64,000 nt of DNA from Endomychus coccineus (taxonomy: Eukaryota > Arthropoda > Insecta > Coleoptera > Endomychidae): positions 146,477,743 through 146,541,742 of the forward strand of contig OY294067.1 in the NCBI GenBank assembly GCA_958510875.1, in the 5' to 3' direction. The position numbers were made by a program, and so were the translations under genes. Below, in pieces: positions 1-10,440 of this stretch. The notes under the pieces were generated by a model. That model was not told the origin of the DNA and ran no database searches. It saw nothing but the letters and a program-made list of their open reading frames with translations. Position 1 is the stretch's first letter. Each line of letters begins with the position of its first letter.

Positions 1-755
1 ATAGGTGCCCCCATAGCACAGCCAGTTGTTTGTGAATAAAACACATCATGGTACTGAAAATAAGTTGAATTTAAAGTGAGATCCAAAGCTTTTAAAAACT
101 CTTCTTGAGGTAAATCACTATGTTTTTTTATATCTGGCCATTTTTTGATAATTATGTTTCTAGCCAATTCAATGGGGATACTAGTGTATAAGGATACGAC
201 GTCTAAACTAACTAGTTTTTGGTTGCTAGTGATTTCTACTTTATTAATAAATTCTTTGAAATCCCATGAATCTTTAATATGATAGTCAGATTTGCCTAAA
301 ATAGGTGATATTGCGTCAGCAAGATATTTTGATAAATTATATAACGGGCTTTGAACACATGAAACAATAGGTCTCAATGGAATACCTTCTTTATGTAGCT
401 TTGGTAGTCCATAGATTTTTGGTGGTTGTGAATTATGTACCTTCAGTTTATTACATAAGGATTTAGGTAATATATTTTTTGTTTCCCATTCTTTTATTAA
501 TTTATTATTTTTCGTTTGTATAATATGTGTAGGGTTTGTCCGTTATTTTTTGTATGTGTTTGTATCATTTAAGAGATTTGTCATTTTTTCATCATATTCA
601 TCCTTATCCATAATTACTGTCTCATTACTTTTATCAGGTTTGAGGACTATTATCTGTGGATTATTTTTGATCAACTGTTTCGTTGCATTAATATTTTTTC
701 CCAATTCTTTTTCTGTTAATGTTCTACGAGTTGAACTTTTTTTAAAATTGTATAT
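1..755. repeat. Left arm of 755-bp inverted repeat
   Basis: It pairs without gaps with 1405-2159 (position n pairs with 2160-n). The spacer is 649 bp. The repeat ends in the shared bases ATATAC. It is made by two head-to-head Penelope-like copies and is not a DNA-transposon terminus. Confidence 0.9.
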
Positions 756-1338
756 TATATTTGTTACTTTTGATCTTATTTCGTTTTGGCTTTCAGATGG
801 TAGTTTATATATTCCTGATTCCATTTGTGCAATTATATTTTCCACAGGTATGTCTTTTTTGTTGTAATTATATGCATAATTATAACCTAAACCTAAAATA
901 TGTTTAACATCTTCAGGTATAACAGTGTTGGACAAATTCTGTACCCACATATTGTTTTGATTGTTTAAACGGTTACTATTATGTTGACTGTTGTTCTTTT
1001 TGGATTTAAGGTTGCTAATTTTATTTATTTGCCTGTTTTTAATTGAATTGAATTGTTTCTCTAATTGGTTATGTAAATTACTTGAATATTTATCTTTAAT
1101 TTCATTAGGTTGTATTTCATTAATTTTATTTGATAGATTTGCTACTTTTGACTTGAGATGATTTATAATTTTTGTTGTGTCATTTATTAATAAGTTCAAC
1201 GTGGTGAACTGGAATCTGTTCAAATTGTGAGTTAATTTTCTTGATAAATAGTGATCTGTAATGCTTATCTGATCAATGTTTATAGTTAAAAAGTTTGGGA
1301 CCAGAGCAGCTATGATGGTCAAAGAATATACCAAAGTT
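1..1338 (-). pseudogene. Penelope-like element, inverted partial copy (5' part of RT ORF)
   Basis: This is the N-terminal half of a Penelope-like retroelement polyprotein on the minus strand, and it runs off the left edge. The open frame from about 1334 down to 543 is rich in Asn, Lys and Ile. It continues toward position 1 only after a nonsense change: the minus strand reads TAA at about 540-542 where the plus copy has TTA. Bases 1-755 are the exact-length reverse complement of 1405-2159, with only scattered substitutions, so the two copies are young relative to each other. The stretch 756-1338 encodes N-terminal sequence that the plus copy lacks. Inverted, 5'-truncated partner copies are a known habit of Penelope elements. 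Confidence 0.85.
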
Positions 1339-3147
1339 CAGAAATTGTTAATCAAACAAAAAAACAGAAGAGTTTTTTTAATTCACTGCAAGAAGCAAGA
1401 ATTGATATACAATTTTAAAAAAAGTTCAACTCGTAGAACATTAACAGAAGAAGAATTGGGAAAAAATATTAATGCAACGAAACAGTTTATCAAAAATAAT
1501 CCACAGATAATAGTCCTCAAACCTGATAAAAGTAATAAGACAGTAATTATGGATAAGGATGAATATGATGAAAAAATGACAAATCTCTTAAATGATACAA
1601 ACACATACAAAAAATTACGGACAAACCCTACACATATTATACAAACTAAAAATAATAAATTAATAAAAGAATGGGAAACAAAAAATATATTACCTAAATC
1701 CTTATGTAATAAACTGAAGGTACATAATTCACAACCACCAAAAATCTATGGACTACCAAAGCTACATAAAGAAGGTATTCCATTGAGACCTATTGTTTCA
1801 TGTGTTCAGAGCCCGTTATATAATTTATCAAAATATCTTGCTGACGCAATATCACCTATTTTAGGCAAATCTGACTATCATATTAAAGATTCATGGGATT
1901 TCAAAGAGTTTATTAATAAAGTAGAAATCACTAGCAACCAAAAACTAGTTAGTTTAGACGTCGTATCCTCATACACTCGTATCCCCATTGAATTGGCTAG
2001 AAACATAATTATCAAAAAATGGCCAGATATAAAAAAACATAGTGATTTACCTCAAGAAGAGTTTTTAAAAGCTTTGGATCTCACTTTAAATTCAACTTAT
2101 TTCCAGTACCATGATGTGTTTTATTCACAAACAACTGGCTGTGCTATGGGGGCACCTATTTCTAGTGTTATTGCAGAACTAATAATGGAGGATCTTGAAA
2201 CTTCGGTTATAAAAAAATTAAACTACCCCCTCCCCTTTTTTAAACGTTTTGTTGACGATTTTATTACATGTTGTCCCGAAAACTGTATAGAAGACATTAA
2301 AGAAAAATTTAATCAATATCATAATGAATTACAATTCACATCAGAGATTGAAGTTAATAAAAAATTAAATTTTCTAGATATGACGCTAATTAATAATGAT
2401 ATAAACATATTAACTACCTGGTATACCAAATCAACTTTCTCAGGTAGATACTTAAATTTCAATTCTGTTACACCAGTAAATCATAGAAGGAGTGTAATAA
2501 TAGGTGTAGCTGATAGAGCCATTAAACTTACTTCTGCACAGTTTCGAGAAGAAAGTATACAAAAAGCTAAAAAAACATTGATACAGAATTCATACCCAAC
2601 AAATCTAATAAACAAAATATTTAAAGAACGAATTCATAGATTTTATAATAAAACGGAAAACATAAATAAACAAAATAGTAATGACAAAAATAATAAATAT
2701 ATTTCAATCCCATATGTGAAAAATTTATCGGAAAAAATTAATAAAACTTTGAATAAATACAATATTACAGTAGCACACAAAAGTAAAAACAATTTAAAGT
2801 CAATTTTTACCCAATTAAAAGCTAAAATACCCAAATATAAAATAACACATAGTGTTTATGAGGTATCATGTACTCAGTGTCCGTCTAAATATATCGGACA
2901 GTCATCACAATATATTTCTGAAAGAATGAAAGGCCATAAGTATTCGAAAAATGTAGCAGCGTTAAAAAAACACGAAACGGAAACTAAACATACATTCAGT
3001 TTAAATGATGTTAAAATCTTAACAGTGGAACATAATCAAAAAGTCAGAGAAGTACTTGACATGTTACACATAAATAAACAAATAAATAGAATTAATGACC
3101 GATCTGACATCAAAGGGCTTGGAAATATTTACAATATTATAATGTAA
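1276..3147 (+). CDS. Penelope-like element reverse transcriptase / GIY-YIG endonuclease
   Basis: A 623-codon open frame encodes the PLE polyprotein: a Penelope-clade reverse transcriptase followed by a GIY-YIG nuclease, used for target-primed insertion in the nucleus. Visible motifs are YGLPKLHK (158-165), motif A SLDVVS (226-231), TTGCAMGAPIS (286-296), the catalytic RFVDDF (324-329) and LNFLD (364-368). The C-terminal nuclease shows VYEVSC (527-532), YIGQSS (539-544) and Arg550. The frame is uninterrupted. The first 43 or so codons (1276-1404) have no counterpart in the inverted copy and look like junction sequence, so the element is probably 5'-truncated and the ATG at 1276 may be fortuitous. 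Homology starts at IYNFKKSS. The copy could still give a nearly full RT-EN protein but lacks the native N terminus. Confidence 0.88.
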   Translation: MFIVKKFGTRAAMMVKEYTKVQKLLIKQKNRRVFLIHCKKQELIYNFKKSSTRRTLTEEELGKNINATKQFIKNNPQIIVLKPDKSNKTVIMDKDEYDEKMTNLLNDTNTYKKLRTNPTHIIQTKNNKLIKEWETKNILPKSLCNKLKVHNSQPPKIYGLPKLHKEGIPLRPIVSCVQSPLYNLSKYLADAISPILGKSDYHIKDSWDFKEFINKVEITSNQKLVSLDVVSSYTRIPIELARNIIIKKWPDIKKHSDLPQEEFLKALDLTLNSTYFQYHDVFYSQTTGCAMGAPISSVIAELIMEDLETSVIKKLNYPLPFFKRFVDDFITCCPENCIEDIKEKFNQYHNELQFTSEIEVNKKLNFLDMTLINNDINILTTWYTKSTFSGRYLNFNSVTPVNHRRSVIIGVADRAIKLTSAQFREESIQKAKKTLIQNSYPTNLINKIFKERIHRFYNKTENINKQNSNDKNNKYISIPYVKNLSEKINKTLNKYNITVAHKSKNNLKSIFTQLKAKIPKYKITHSVYEVSCTQCPSKYIGQSSQYISERMKGHKYSKNVAALKKHETETKHTFSLNDVKILTVEHNQKVREVLDMLHINKQINRINDRSDIKGLGNIYNIIM

Positions 3148-3560
3148 TAATTTAAAACAACATTAAATTATAACAGATGGTAGTTCGATATTATCCTGTA
3201 GAATAAAGCAAAAACGCAACGGTTGATTAATCATATCATTTCAGACTGAACGATGAAAGGTGACAGTAGTGGTTATCCGATCTCTATAATATTATGTTAT
3301 GTCAATTAGTGTTTGTAAATGTGTTTTATAGGTATGTACAAGTAAGAATATTGCATGTTAGAATAATCATTGCTCATATTTTATAATATATAATACATGT
3401 CTTTCACGATTCACGATTTTAAAGTAATAACATAAGCTTCAACACTAGTCATTATTAAACAATATATATTTTTGTAGAGTGAATTATCTTCTGAGGATGG
3501 GATCTAAATCCCGAAACTAGTAAAGATGTATAAATAATCTACGTGTTTCAATAAGCCGCT
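1405..3560 (+). mobile_element. Penelope-like retroelement, plus copy
   Basis: The element runs from the start of homology with the inverted copy through the RT-GIY-YIG frame, a 330-bp AT-rich 3' part and a probable hammerhead ribozyme. The right end lies near the AT-rich tract at 3560-3605 and is not fixed. No target duplication was identified. Confidence 0.7.
3474..3542 (+). ncRNA. Type I hammerhead ribozyme of the Penelope-like element
   Basis: The conserved core is in order. CTGAGGA (3491-3497) is followed by stem II GGGAT/ATCCC with a CTAA loop (3499-3512). GAAAC follows at 3513-3517 and GTA at 3520-3522, with cleavage expected after A3522. Stem I is ATCTT (3486-3490) paired with AAGAT (3523-3527). 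After an internal loop, GTAGA (3474-3478) pairs with TCTAC (3538-3542). Stem III is minimal, but ACTAGT (3516-3521) is a palindrome, so two ribozymes could share a 6-bp stem III as a dimer. Hammerheads of this minimal type are known from PLEs. The position just downstream of a PLE ORF fits well. Activity is inferred, not shown. Confidence 0.75.
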
Positions 3561-3984
3561 ACTCCCAAGAAAAATAAACTAAATAAATATATATATGTAT
3601 ATATGCGCGCTGGGTCGGCAAATTGACTGAAATGTTGATGCACCCTTGAAATAGAGCTTTTTTCCGAAATTTCATATTTCGAAGGGTCAGGGGTCCCGAG
3701 AGCGGGCTCTTTTAAGGCCGAAATATAGCCCTCTCAAGCCTGTTCTTCATATGCTGGTACTCAGTGCCGTTCAAACAACAAAACTTCTGCATAAGCTCAT
3801 CTCTTCCTTAATGTCTTCTAGAACTCGCAAAAATAAAATTAGGCGCCCCGAACTGAAGGCGTCCGTTAGCGACCTGATAGAGTGTAACCCAAAATTTGAT
3901 TCAAAATATATTCCACAGCTCTTAATCTGTTTCTCTGTTCTTGACCTTTCAAATGAGCACTTGAATATTGGAATTGGTCAACTA
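3561..3984. other. Non-coding stretch between Penelope element and fold-back element
   Basis: It begins with an AT dinucleotide run (about 3586-3606) and then moderately GC-rich sequence. The bases around 3631-3655 resemble the unit of the direct repeat at 19640-19665 (shared core TGCACCCTT.AAATAG). A 99-codon frame at 3751-4050 runs into the fold-back arm and has no recognisable motif. No gene is supported. Confidence 0.4.
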
Positions 3985-5157
3985 GGGCCTAAGTTACAGC
4001 TATTTAAAGAAATCAGATTTGCGAAAAAACACGTTTTTCACGAACTTTGACCAGCTTAAACTCTTTTCTCTAAAAACCGAAATCAACAAAACTTCATAAG
4101 ATGTTAGTTGTGTAACTCTCCTATTACCATAAAAAATTTGGAGGAAAATATTCGATTACTCTAGGCTCAGTGAATTCTTGAATATTGCGAAATATCGGTT
4201 TGCCTTATTCAGTGTTCCAACTAAAAACTCATTTCAGATGCCGCAAAATTAACAAATTATAATATGACTCATTATTATTTGATGATATTAATACGTATTA
4301 TTTCACAGAGTCATTTGTAACCACTGGAATTGTGGGTCATCTATGCGTGAAATTGTAAGTTGTTGTTGTGATACGGGAGGCAGCAGCTGTTCTTTGTTAT
4401 TGAATTAGTGCATTGGTTATTCGGTTAGTTGTTCAGTTATATAGTTCTTGTTAAGCTAGTATTTTGAGTTTTATTTTGAGTTGTAGTTTGGTATCATAGT
4501 TAAAATGAGATTAATAGCAATTGTGTCGATGAAATTCGTTATTAAAGTTCTCTAACTCTGTACATTTTCTTCTGTAGTGTGTATAGATCTAAAGCTGTAT
4601 ATTATCGACGTTTTTCAAACAAACTGATGTGATGAATTTTCTCACTATTGAAACGTGCACGATTGGGTATTTGACAAGTACCTCATGTATAACCAATACA
4701 CTAATTTGATATCAAAGAACAGGGGCTGGCCCTCCGTATTGCAACAACAACTTCCGATTTCACGCATAGATAGTAGCACAATTCTCTCAAAATTAGCACA
4801 TTCTTTAAACTATCTTGAATCAACTTTGCCAGTGGTTTCAAATGATTTTGTGAAAAAATACGTACTAAATCATCGAATAATATTGAGTCATATTATAATT
4901 TGTTAATTTTGCCTCATCTGGAATAAGTCCTTAGTAATAACACTGAATTAGGCAAACCCATATTTAAAAATTCACTGTGCCTAGAGCAATCAAATATTTT
5001 GCTCCAAATTTTTCGGAGTGATAGAAGAGCTAATGTCCTAACATCTTTCGAAATTTTGTCAATTTCGGACAATAGGGAAAAAAGTTCAAGCCGGTCAAAG
5101 TTCGTAAAAAAGCGTTTTTTGTCAAAACCCCTTTCTTCAAATAGCTATCAGCTTGTT
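3985..5157. mobile_element. Fold-back / long-TIR non-autonomous DNA element
   Basis: Left arm 3985-4430 is the imperfect reverse complement of right arm 4660-5157. Matching blocks include AGCTATTTAAAGAA near the left end against its complement at about 5130-5147, and TCTATGCGTGAAAT (left, about 4340) against ATTTCACGCATAGA (right, about 4758). The right arm carries about 60 extra bases near 4775-4835. The loop of about 230 bp has no coding sequence. No transposase is present, so it would need help in trans. The exact tips and any target duplication are unclear. Confidence 0.7.
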
Positions 5158-5199
5158 ATACCTGACGGTCGGAAACGGGTGATTCAGTAGATCGGGTAT

Positions 5200-5770
5200 C
5201 TCTCGTTTCCGACAACGGACTCAATATCTCCAGGGCAGTAAGGCAGCACCGGCTCCTGGTCTATTCCTTACGAGTGGCTCAAGATGGTAATACAGCACCC
5301 GTAGAGTAGGATTATGGCGATACGTGTACGCCGAGGACGCTTTTATCGGACATGCCGACAGAAGGTAGAGAAGCGTCCTAGTAAGCTGCGGTCTTGGATT
5401 TAAGCCCGGCTGACTTTAGGTAGCCGAAGGTTAGCCTGGCTCACAAGAAGAGCGTTTCGATGTTTCGCTAGAAAAGACCGTGCGTCGGCTTGCCAACATG
5501 CCGCCTGAGGATGAGATTTTGCTCTGTGGCATTTATCTGGAATTCCAAGCGGGGAGGTTGTAAATCGAGGTCGGCCTTCTTCACTGGTGTGAGATCCGAG
5601 ACCAAGTTCTCCGCAGCTTTTTGTACTGCCTTAACGATAAATGAACTCAATCCGGCCAATTCGTAACTATTGACAAGGGGGTCCGAACTCCTAGGAATTC
5701 TTCAAGCTATACTCAGAACCACGCTTCGATGCAGACCCTCCAGACGAAGGAATCCCCCCCCCCCCCCCCT
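5200..5770 (-). other. GC-richer block, possible 5' fragment of a non-LTR retrotransposon
   Basis: The base composition jumps relative to both flanks. On the minus strand 5468-5659 is open and codes a short acidic/basic segment ending RRHVGKPTHGLF. This loosely recalls N-terminal ORF1 segments of R1-type LINEs, but the match is from memory and weak. A 16-base poly-C run lies at 5754-5769. No RT or endonuclease motif was found. Confidence 0.25.
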
Positions 5771-6507
5771 TGGTGACGTGAGAAATAAATGCGGTAAACG
5801 AACGACCTAGAATGCAAACTGTAGGATATGCATCATCTTTTGGATGCCTATGCAGCTCATAGACAACAACATAATAGAACAGGACTGGAACGGAAGCATA
5901 TTTATTCCTAACACGGCTCCGCTACAATATTGAAATTAATAACTGGCACACTCTGAAGAATATTATATTGTAACGGCTAAAATGTTTGTGCTGCAACATC
6001 ATATGTTTGTTGTTATATCGCGAACAAACTTGTTAGTTTAAATTTAGAACAACATTTAGTTGACAGATGTTTGGTTATCCAAAGAAAATAAATTTGTTCA
6101 CGAGTATGTCAATGTGACAAATGGATTGGTTGTGATAAAAAGTTTTGATAATAAAAATTAATTCGCTTGATCGTCTAATTTTATTTGTTCATGAAAATTA
6201 TTGTATTAGTCGAAATCGAAGACGTGACCTACCTCATCTTCTTTCTTAATATGTAAAACTTTGATAGTCAGTGTTGAGAATGATCCTGAATAATTGGCAA
6301 AAACCATTTGTTCCTATGGAAGATTGATGTCCGGGATCGTATACAAATTTGGTTTGTAAGTATGAATACTTTGTATTTTCTCAAATAACAAATGAACTAT
6401 GTTCTGGCTCATATTCCAGAATCAAGCATTCCGATTTCAATGATGATAAATAATTATCTTAGATGTGACAAAAAATCTCTGAAGTTCATCACCTTCCAAA
6501 CAATTAA
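5771..6507. other. AT-rich intergenic DNA
   Basis: I see no gene, motif or clear repeat in this stretch on either strand. Confidence 0.4.
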
Positions 6508-7151
6508 TAGTCCAGGCTGTGAACCGGGATTTTAGCTATAATGAAAAAAAAGGTGTCAGTTCGAATCAAAAATTTTTTCTTGCATTAGCTTCAGGAGGTT
6601 CTCAGAATCATTCACATACCTTGAAACCTCTTGTGAACCCCAACCGCACCTATTTGGGGCGAAGATGACCCGAAATCTCCAAGTCTTGAATTGCATTTTC
6701 TACAAAAAAAGTTATTTTGACATTTCGAGTGCACCTAAAGAGTTTTTTGGGTCGCTAAACACGAATCCGTAGCCAGATTTACTTCCAATCGATCGTAGGC
6801 GTGGTAAAATCGACCAAATTGGCCAATTTTGCACCCCTAATATGTTATTTTGCAATTTACGGGTTTTGGGCATTTCGAATGCACCAAGGAGGTTTTTTGG
6901 GTCGCTGAATACGATTCCGGAGCCAGATTCACTCGAATATCATCGTAGGGGTGGGAAATTACAAAAATGGCTAATTTGAAACACTTCTAAATTTTTATTA
7001 TTTTTGCATTTGTTTCGCCCACAATGGGTGGGGTTGGGGTTCCCAAAAGGTGTATGAATGATACAGAGAACCTCCTGAAGCTAATGCAAAAAAAAATTTT
7101 TGATACGAACTCACACGTTTTTTTTTATTTTCCGGTTCATAGCCTGGACTA
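6508..7151. mobile_element. Fold-back MITE with TAGTCCAGG termini
   Basis: Left arm 6508-6660 begins TAGTCCAGGCTGTGAACCGG, and right arm 7020-7151 ends in its near-exact complement. Further paired blocks include AGGAGGTTCTC against GAGAACCTCCT. The interior (about 6721-6804 and 6871-6953) holds two diverged copies of a unit containing TTTTTTGGGTCGCT. There is no transposase. The short frame at 7024-7266 spans the right arm and is not a gene. The element shares terminal TAGTC and an interior motif with the element at 51313-52157. Confidence 0.75.
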
Positions 7152-8421
7152 TAGAAACGGCCAGATCATTGGAAGAATAGATTTTGGTAATGAGGCTTTC
7201 ATATACATTTCAACATTAATTGTAAGTATCATATTTCTTTTTTTTTTCGATATGAATCATTTCTAAAAGTGAACGAGTTCACATGTAATGCAATAATATT
7301 TATAAGAAGAATAGAAGGATATAAGTTCTGTTCATTCTATGAGAAAAATAAAGTTAGAATGTATTCTCTTAATCTGGAAATAATATTATTCAATGAAAAT
7401 TCTTTAGTGATTCAATTTTTGAACAACATTCTTAGCAAAAGTAAGCAATGAAGGATAGTGATGATGTCTCATCAACTGTTTGAAAAAATAGCATCAAAGA
7501 ATTTCGTGATTTTTTTATTTTCTTCATCTAAAATCTCTGGAATGCCACTTCCAAGTGGTTGATCCGGAGGATAAATGTCGCCAAAATTAGTAATATTTAA
7601 ATTTAATTGAAATGGATGAAGAAAGAGTACTTCGGCTTCAAATATTTCTTAAAACTTTCCAAAATCAGAGTACGATGGAATTTCTTGTAGAGTATAACAC
7701 TATTAATATTATTATATTACGGAAATCAAAGAGTGTCAGTAAAGCAGAAACATTCTCATTCGGTGACACTAATATCGCGTGAAGATCAAGAATACCTTAT
7801 TGGAATAAAAAACATACCATACAAGTTTTAAATCCCTCATTGTACAGGAAGCGGTAAAATATTACTTCATAGTGGGAACATCAATCAAAAATAAAATAGA
7901 CATATCATTTAGCAAGAATGAGAGATTATTCAGTGGAATATTGAATGTAATAAATGACTTGAGTTGTTGTCAAGGCACTAGTGCAAGCGGTTAGACATTA
8001 CGCGTTAAAGCACTACTACGGATATAGCTTCGATTTCATCACAAATTTCTATTTTAAGTTCATTCGAGGTTCGTCACTGTCCTTCGTATACAATGTTCTC
8101 TAAAAGTTACATTCGGCAACCAGGCTCTCCATAAACCTACGTACGTATGATAAACGTTGAATACACGTTTTTGTGTTGAAAGTAACATTTCACGTTGAAA
8201 ATATCATCGTTGATAATCACTGGGATTTTAATCGTTTCAAGACAATGTTAATTGCACGGAGGTCTCAACCAAATGTGATGAGTAAAGATGAATAAAACTT
8301 GATAATAACGAGAATTCAATATATTCAACAACATTCTCGCAAACATTGAGCTATAACGATGTATTCAGATTATAACTTTGATATTCCGCGTCTGTGGATG
8401 ATGTGATTTTTTTCATGATGT
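7152..8421. other. Intergenic DNA without recognisable gene
   Basis: The DNA is AT-rich with many stops. A weak tRNA-like pair of promoter boxes occurs near 7981-8035 (AAGCGGTTAGAC and AGCTTCGATTTC), which could be a SINE head but does not fold as a tRNA by eye. Confidence 0.35.
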
Positions 8422-8665
8422 AGGCCGAGCCATGGTCAAAGTATAAGGGTCTGTTGAAGCCTCCCTTCTACTCTTTTCAAAATTCGAGTGCAAGCTGATC
8501 GGTCGTTTATTTCGTTTATTTAATGTTATTGACGACGACATAATATGATGTCGGCGACGAGCCGAAGAGAGCAAGGCTGTGATTGGAGGATACAGGTGAC
8601 GTCACCAAGCGCGAGAAACAATGATAGGGAGGCTCCAACAGACCTTTATACTTTGACTATAGGCC
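8422..8665. mobile_element. Short MITE with about 45-bp terminal inverted repeats
   Basis: The left tip AGGCC...GGTCAAAGTATAA.GG.CTGTTG.AGCCTCCCT (8422-8470) pairs with the complement at about 8617-8665. The element is about 245 bp, non-coding and somewhat GC-richer than its flanks. Small size and TIRs without coding are the usual MITE signature. No clear target duplication was seen. Confidence 0.65.
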
Positions 8666-9030
8666 TGGTGTTGTCATTACATTATTGTTGATAGAACGAC
8701 AGATGTTGTAAAACATTAAGATTTTGATCTGTATCAATTTGAATTACTATATTTCGAATTATGAAACAGTAGTTTTAAAAGAAAGCCTTTCTTTTAAAAG
8801 TACACACAATTAAACATGGTCCTTCGATAACGTATAAAGCGAGCAGTAGTCAATCAGTGGAATTTGAAAACATAGCTCATCACTGGCATTCTATAGGTGG
8901 AATCAAGGTATGAGTTCCCAAAGTGAGTGCGTACTCAGTCCTCATTCCTTATTTCCATCCATAATACTATTACTTTTATACTCTCTACTTTTGTCAGTAT
9001 TCAGTGTGATTTACAAAAATTATATACACA
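8666..9030. other. Leader region upstream of outer BEL/Pao gag
   Basis: This is non-coding sequence directly before the gag ATG at 9031. It should contain the 5' LTR and primer-binding site of the outer BEL element, but no TGG-type primer-binding site or LTR boundary could be recognised. Confidence 0.3.
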
Positions 9031-9915
9031 ATGACTGATCTATCAAATTCGATATTGAAACGTTACTCTATTGAAGGCCTGTCAACTCGTTCCAATACAT
9101 ACATTGATGTGTTTCAACGAGATGAATCTCAAGACATTTTTCAGCTGAAAATACGTCTCTCAAACGCCATATTGTTAGACAGTTTCAATGAAATTCATTT
9201 AAATATCGAATTACTAGATAACGATGTGAGTATTAACGATGTCGAACGAAACGATTTCGAACAATACTATTATTTGATCATTCCTAAGGCAAATCAACTC
9301 ATAAATCAATCAAATCCCAAGGAAGGTTCAGTAGATGGATCGCGATCCGAAATTCATGATACAAATCAGATGAAATTGCCAACTTCAAATTTACCAACAT
9401 TCGATGGTAATTACAACCGGTGGTTATTCTTTAGAGATACCTTTGATTCTATAATTCACGCTAACAATGCTATTCCAGATGTACAAAAGTTCGACTATTT
9501 ACGATTATCATTGAAGGGGGAAGCGTCAGTTATCATAAGATCATTAGAAATTTCCTCTGCGAACTATGACGTGGCTTGGAAGTTATTATTGGAACGCTAT
9601 GAAAACAGAAGACATCAATCAATAATTATGTCAAAGGTCTTTTCAATTAGACAAACATTAGCAAAGAATCCTTCATAAACTTACGCCATCTATTAGATGA
9701 AGTCTGTGCATTTGAGAGCTCTAGAAGCTTCGAATCAACCAAAAGAACAATGGGATATATTATTAATACATTCGATTATCTCGAAATTGGACACTATCAC
9801 AAGACGTGAGTGAGAATCTGAGAAAACCATCTCTGACATACCCACCTACACGGAATTAATTTCATTTTTGATTTAAAAATTCCGAATACTAGAAACTTCA
9901 CAATTGAACGATAAT
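9031..9915 (+). pseudogene. Outer BEL/Pao element, gag (5' part)
   Basis: A 215-codon open frame from ATG 9031 encodes the BEL/Pao capsid region. It has the family signature LPTFDGNYNRWLFFRDTF, then a segment around SLKGEA and NYDVAWKLLLERYENR. After a frameshift at about 9675 the gag continues (LRHLLDEV, then the QPKEQWDILLIH region) up to the insertion point of the inner element at 9915. The rest of this polyprotein resumes at 16139. Frameshifts and stops make it non-functional. Confidence 0.85.
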
Positions 9916-10291
9916 TGTCGGAGACATAAAGACATTTTCGTAATTACGGCAATACTGGAATTACCTGATATACGCTTCGTACGCGTAGTGACATCGTTTC
10001 GCCTTTAAGTAGGTAGTGAAAAAGACAGTCACTGACCGTTGCCGGCCGGCGTCACAATTCATATTTCGTTTGAATAATATTCACTTTGTATTACTTGGAG
10101 GGCAGCTTTGTGTTACTGTTTTATGTATTTCGCACTCTTGATACTTATTGTTACAACCCAGTATATTTGTTATTCTGTTAGGTAGGTATTACGTAAGTAA
10201 ATCTGTACCTATTAAGTGTTTGTTTATCTAACAACGAACCATCGTTAACCGGGGAGAACGGGTACTTCTGCTTTTGGGTACGAACAGAACA
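9916..10291 (+). repeat. 5' LTR of inner BEL/Pao element
   Basis: It starts TGTCGGAGACATAAAG and ends GAACAGAACA (TG...CA ends) and is 376 bp. It is a direct repeat of 15762-16138. The left flank is ATAAT. Confidence 0.93.
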
Positions 10292-10292
10292 T

Positions 10293-10308
10293 TGGCGACC
10301 GTGACAGG
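10293..10308 (+). other. Primer-binding site of inner BEL/Pao element
   Basis: TGGCGACCGTGACAGG lies one base after the 5' LTR. TGG is the expected complement of a tRNA CCA end. The primer tRNA was not identified. Confidence 0.7.
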
Positions 10309-10440
10309 ACAACTTAGAGAAAATACAGGGTTGTGCGTGGGAGATTTTTGGTGGGTTGACCGTGTTTTTTCATGAAAAACATAACCACGTTCCATAGGTG
10401 TTTCGTATTCAAAGTGTTCGAAAATTTGTCGTAAGTAAAT

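Noticed and set aside
550..867. Plus-strand frame with a hydrophobic start, resembling a membrane protein
   Set aside because: It is the antisense of the Penelope reverse-transcriptase frame, and the same shadow recurs at 1383-1610.
3586..3606. AT dinucleotide run considered as a microsatellite feature
   Set aside because: It is too short and impure to be notable on its own. It is noted only as a possible end of the Penelope element.
7975..8040. Possible tRNA or SINE promoter boxes
   Set aside because: The A-box and B-box words are imperfect and no cloverleaf or repeated copy is visible.
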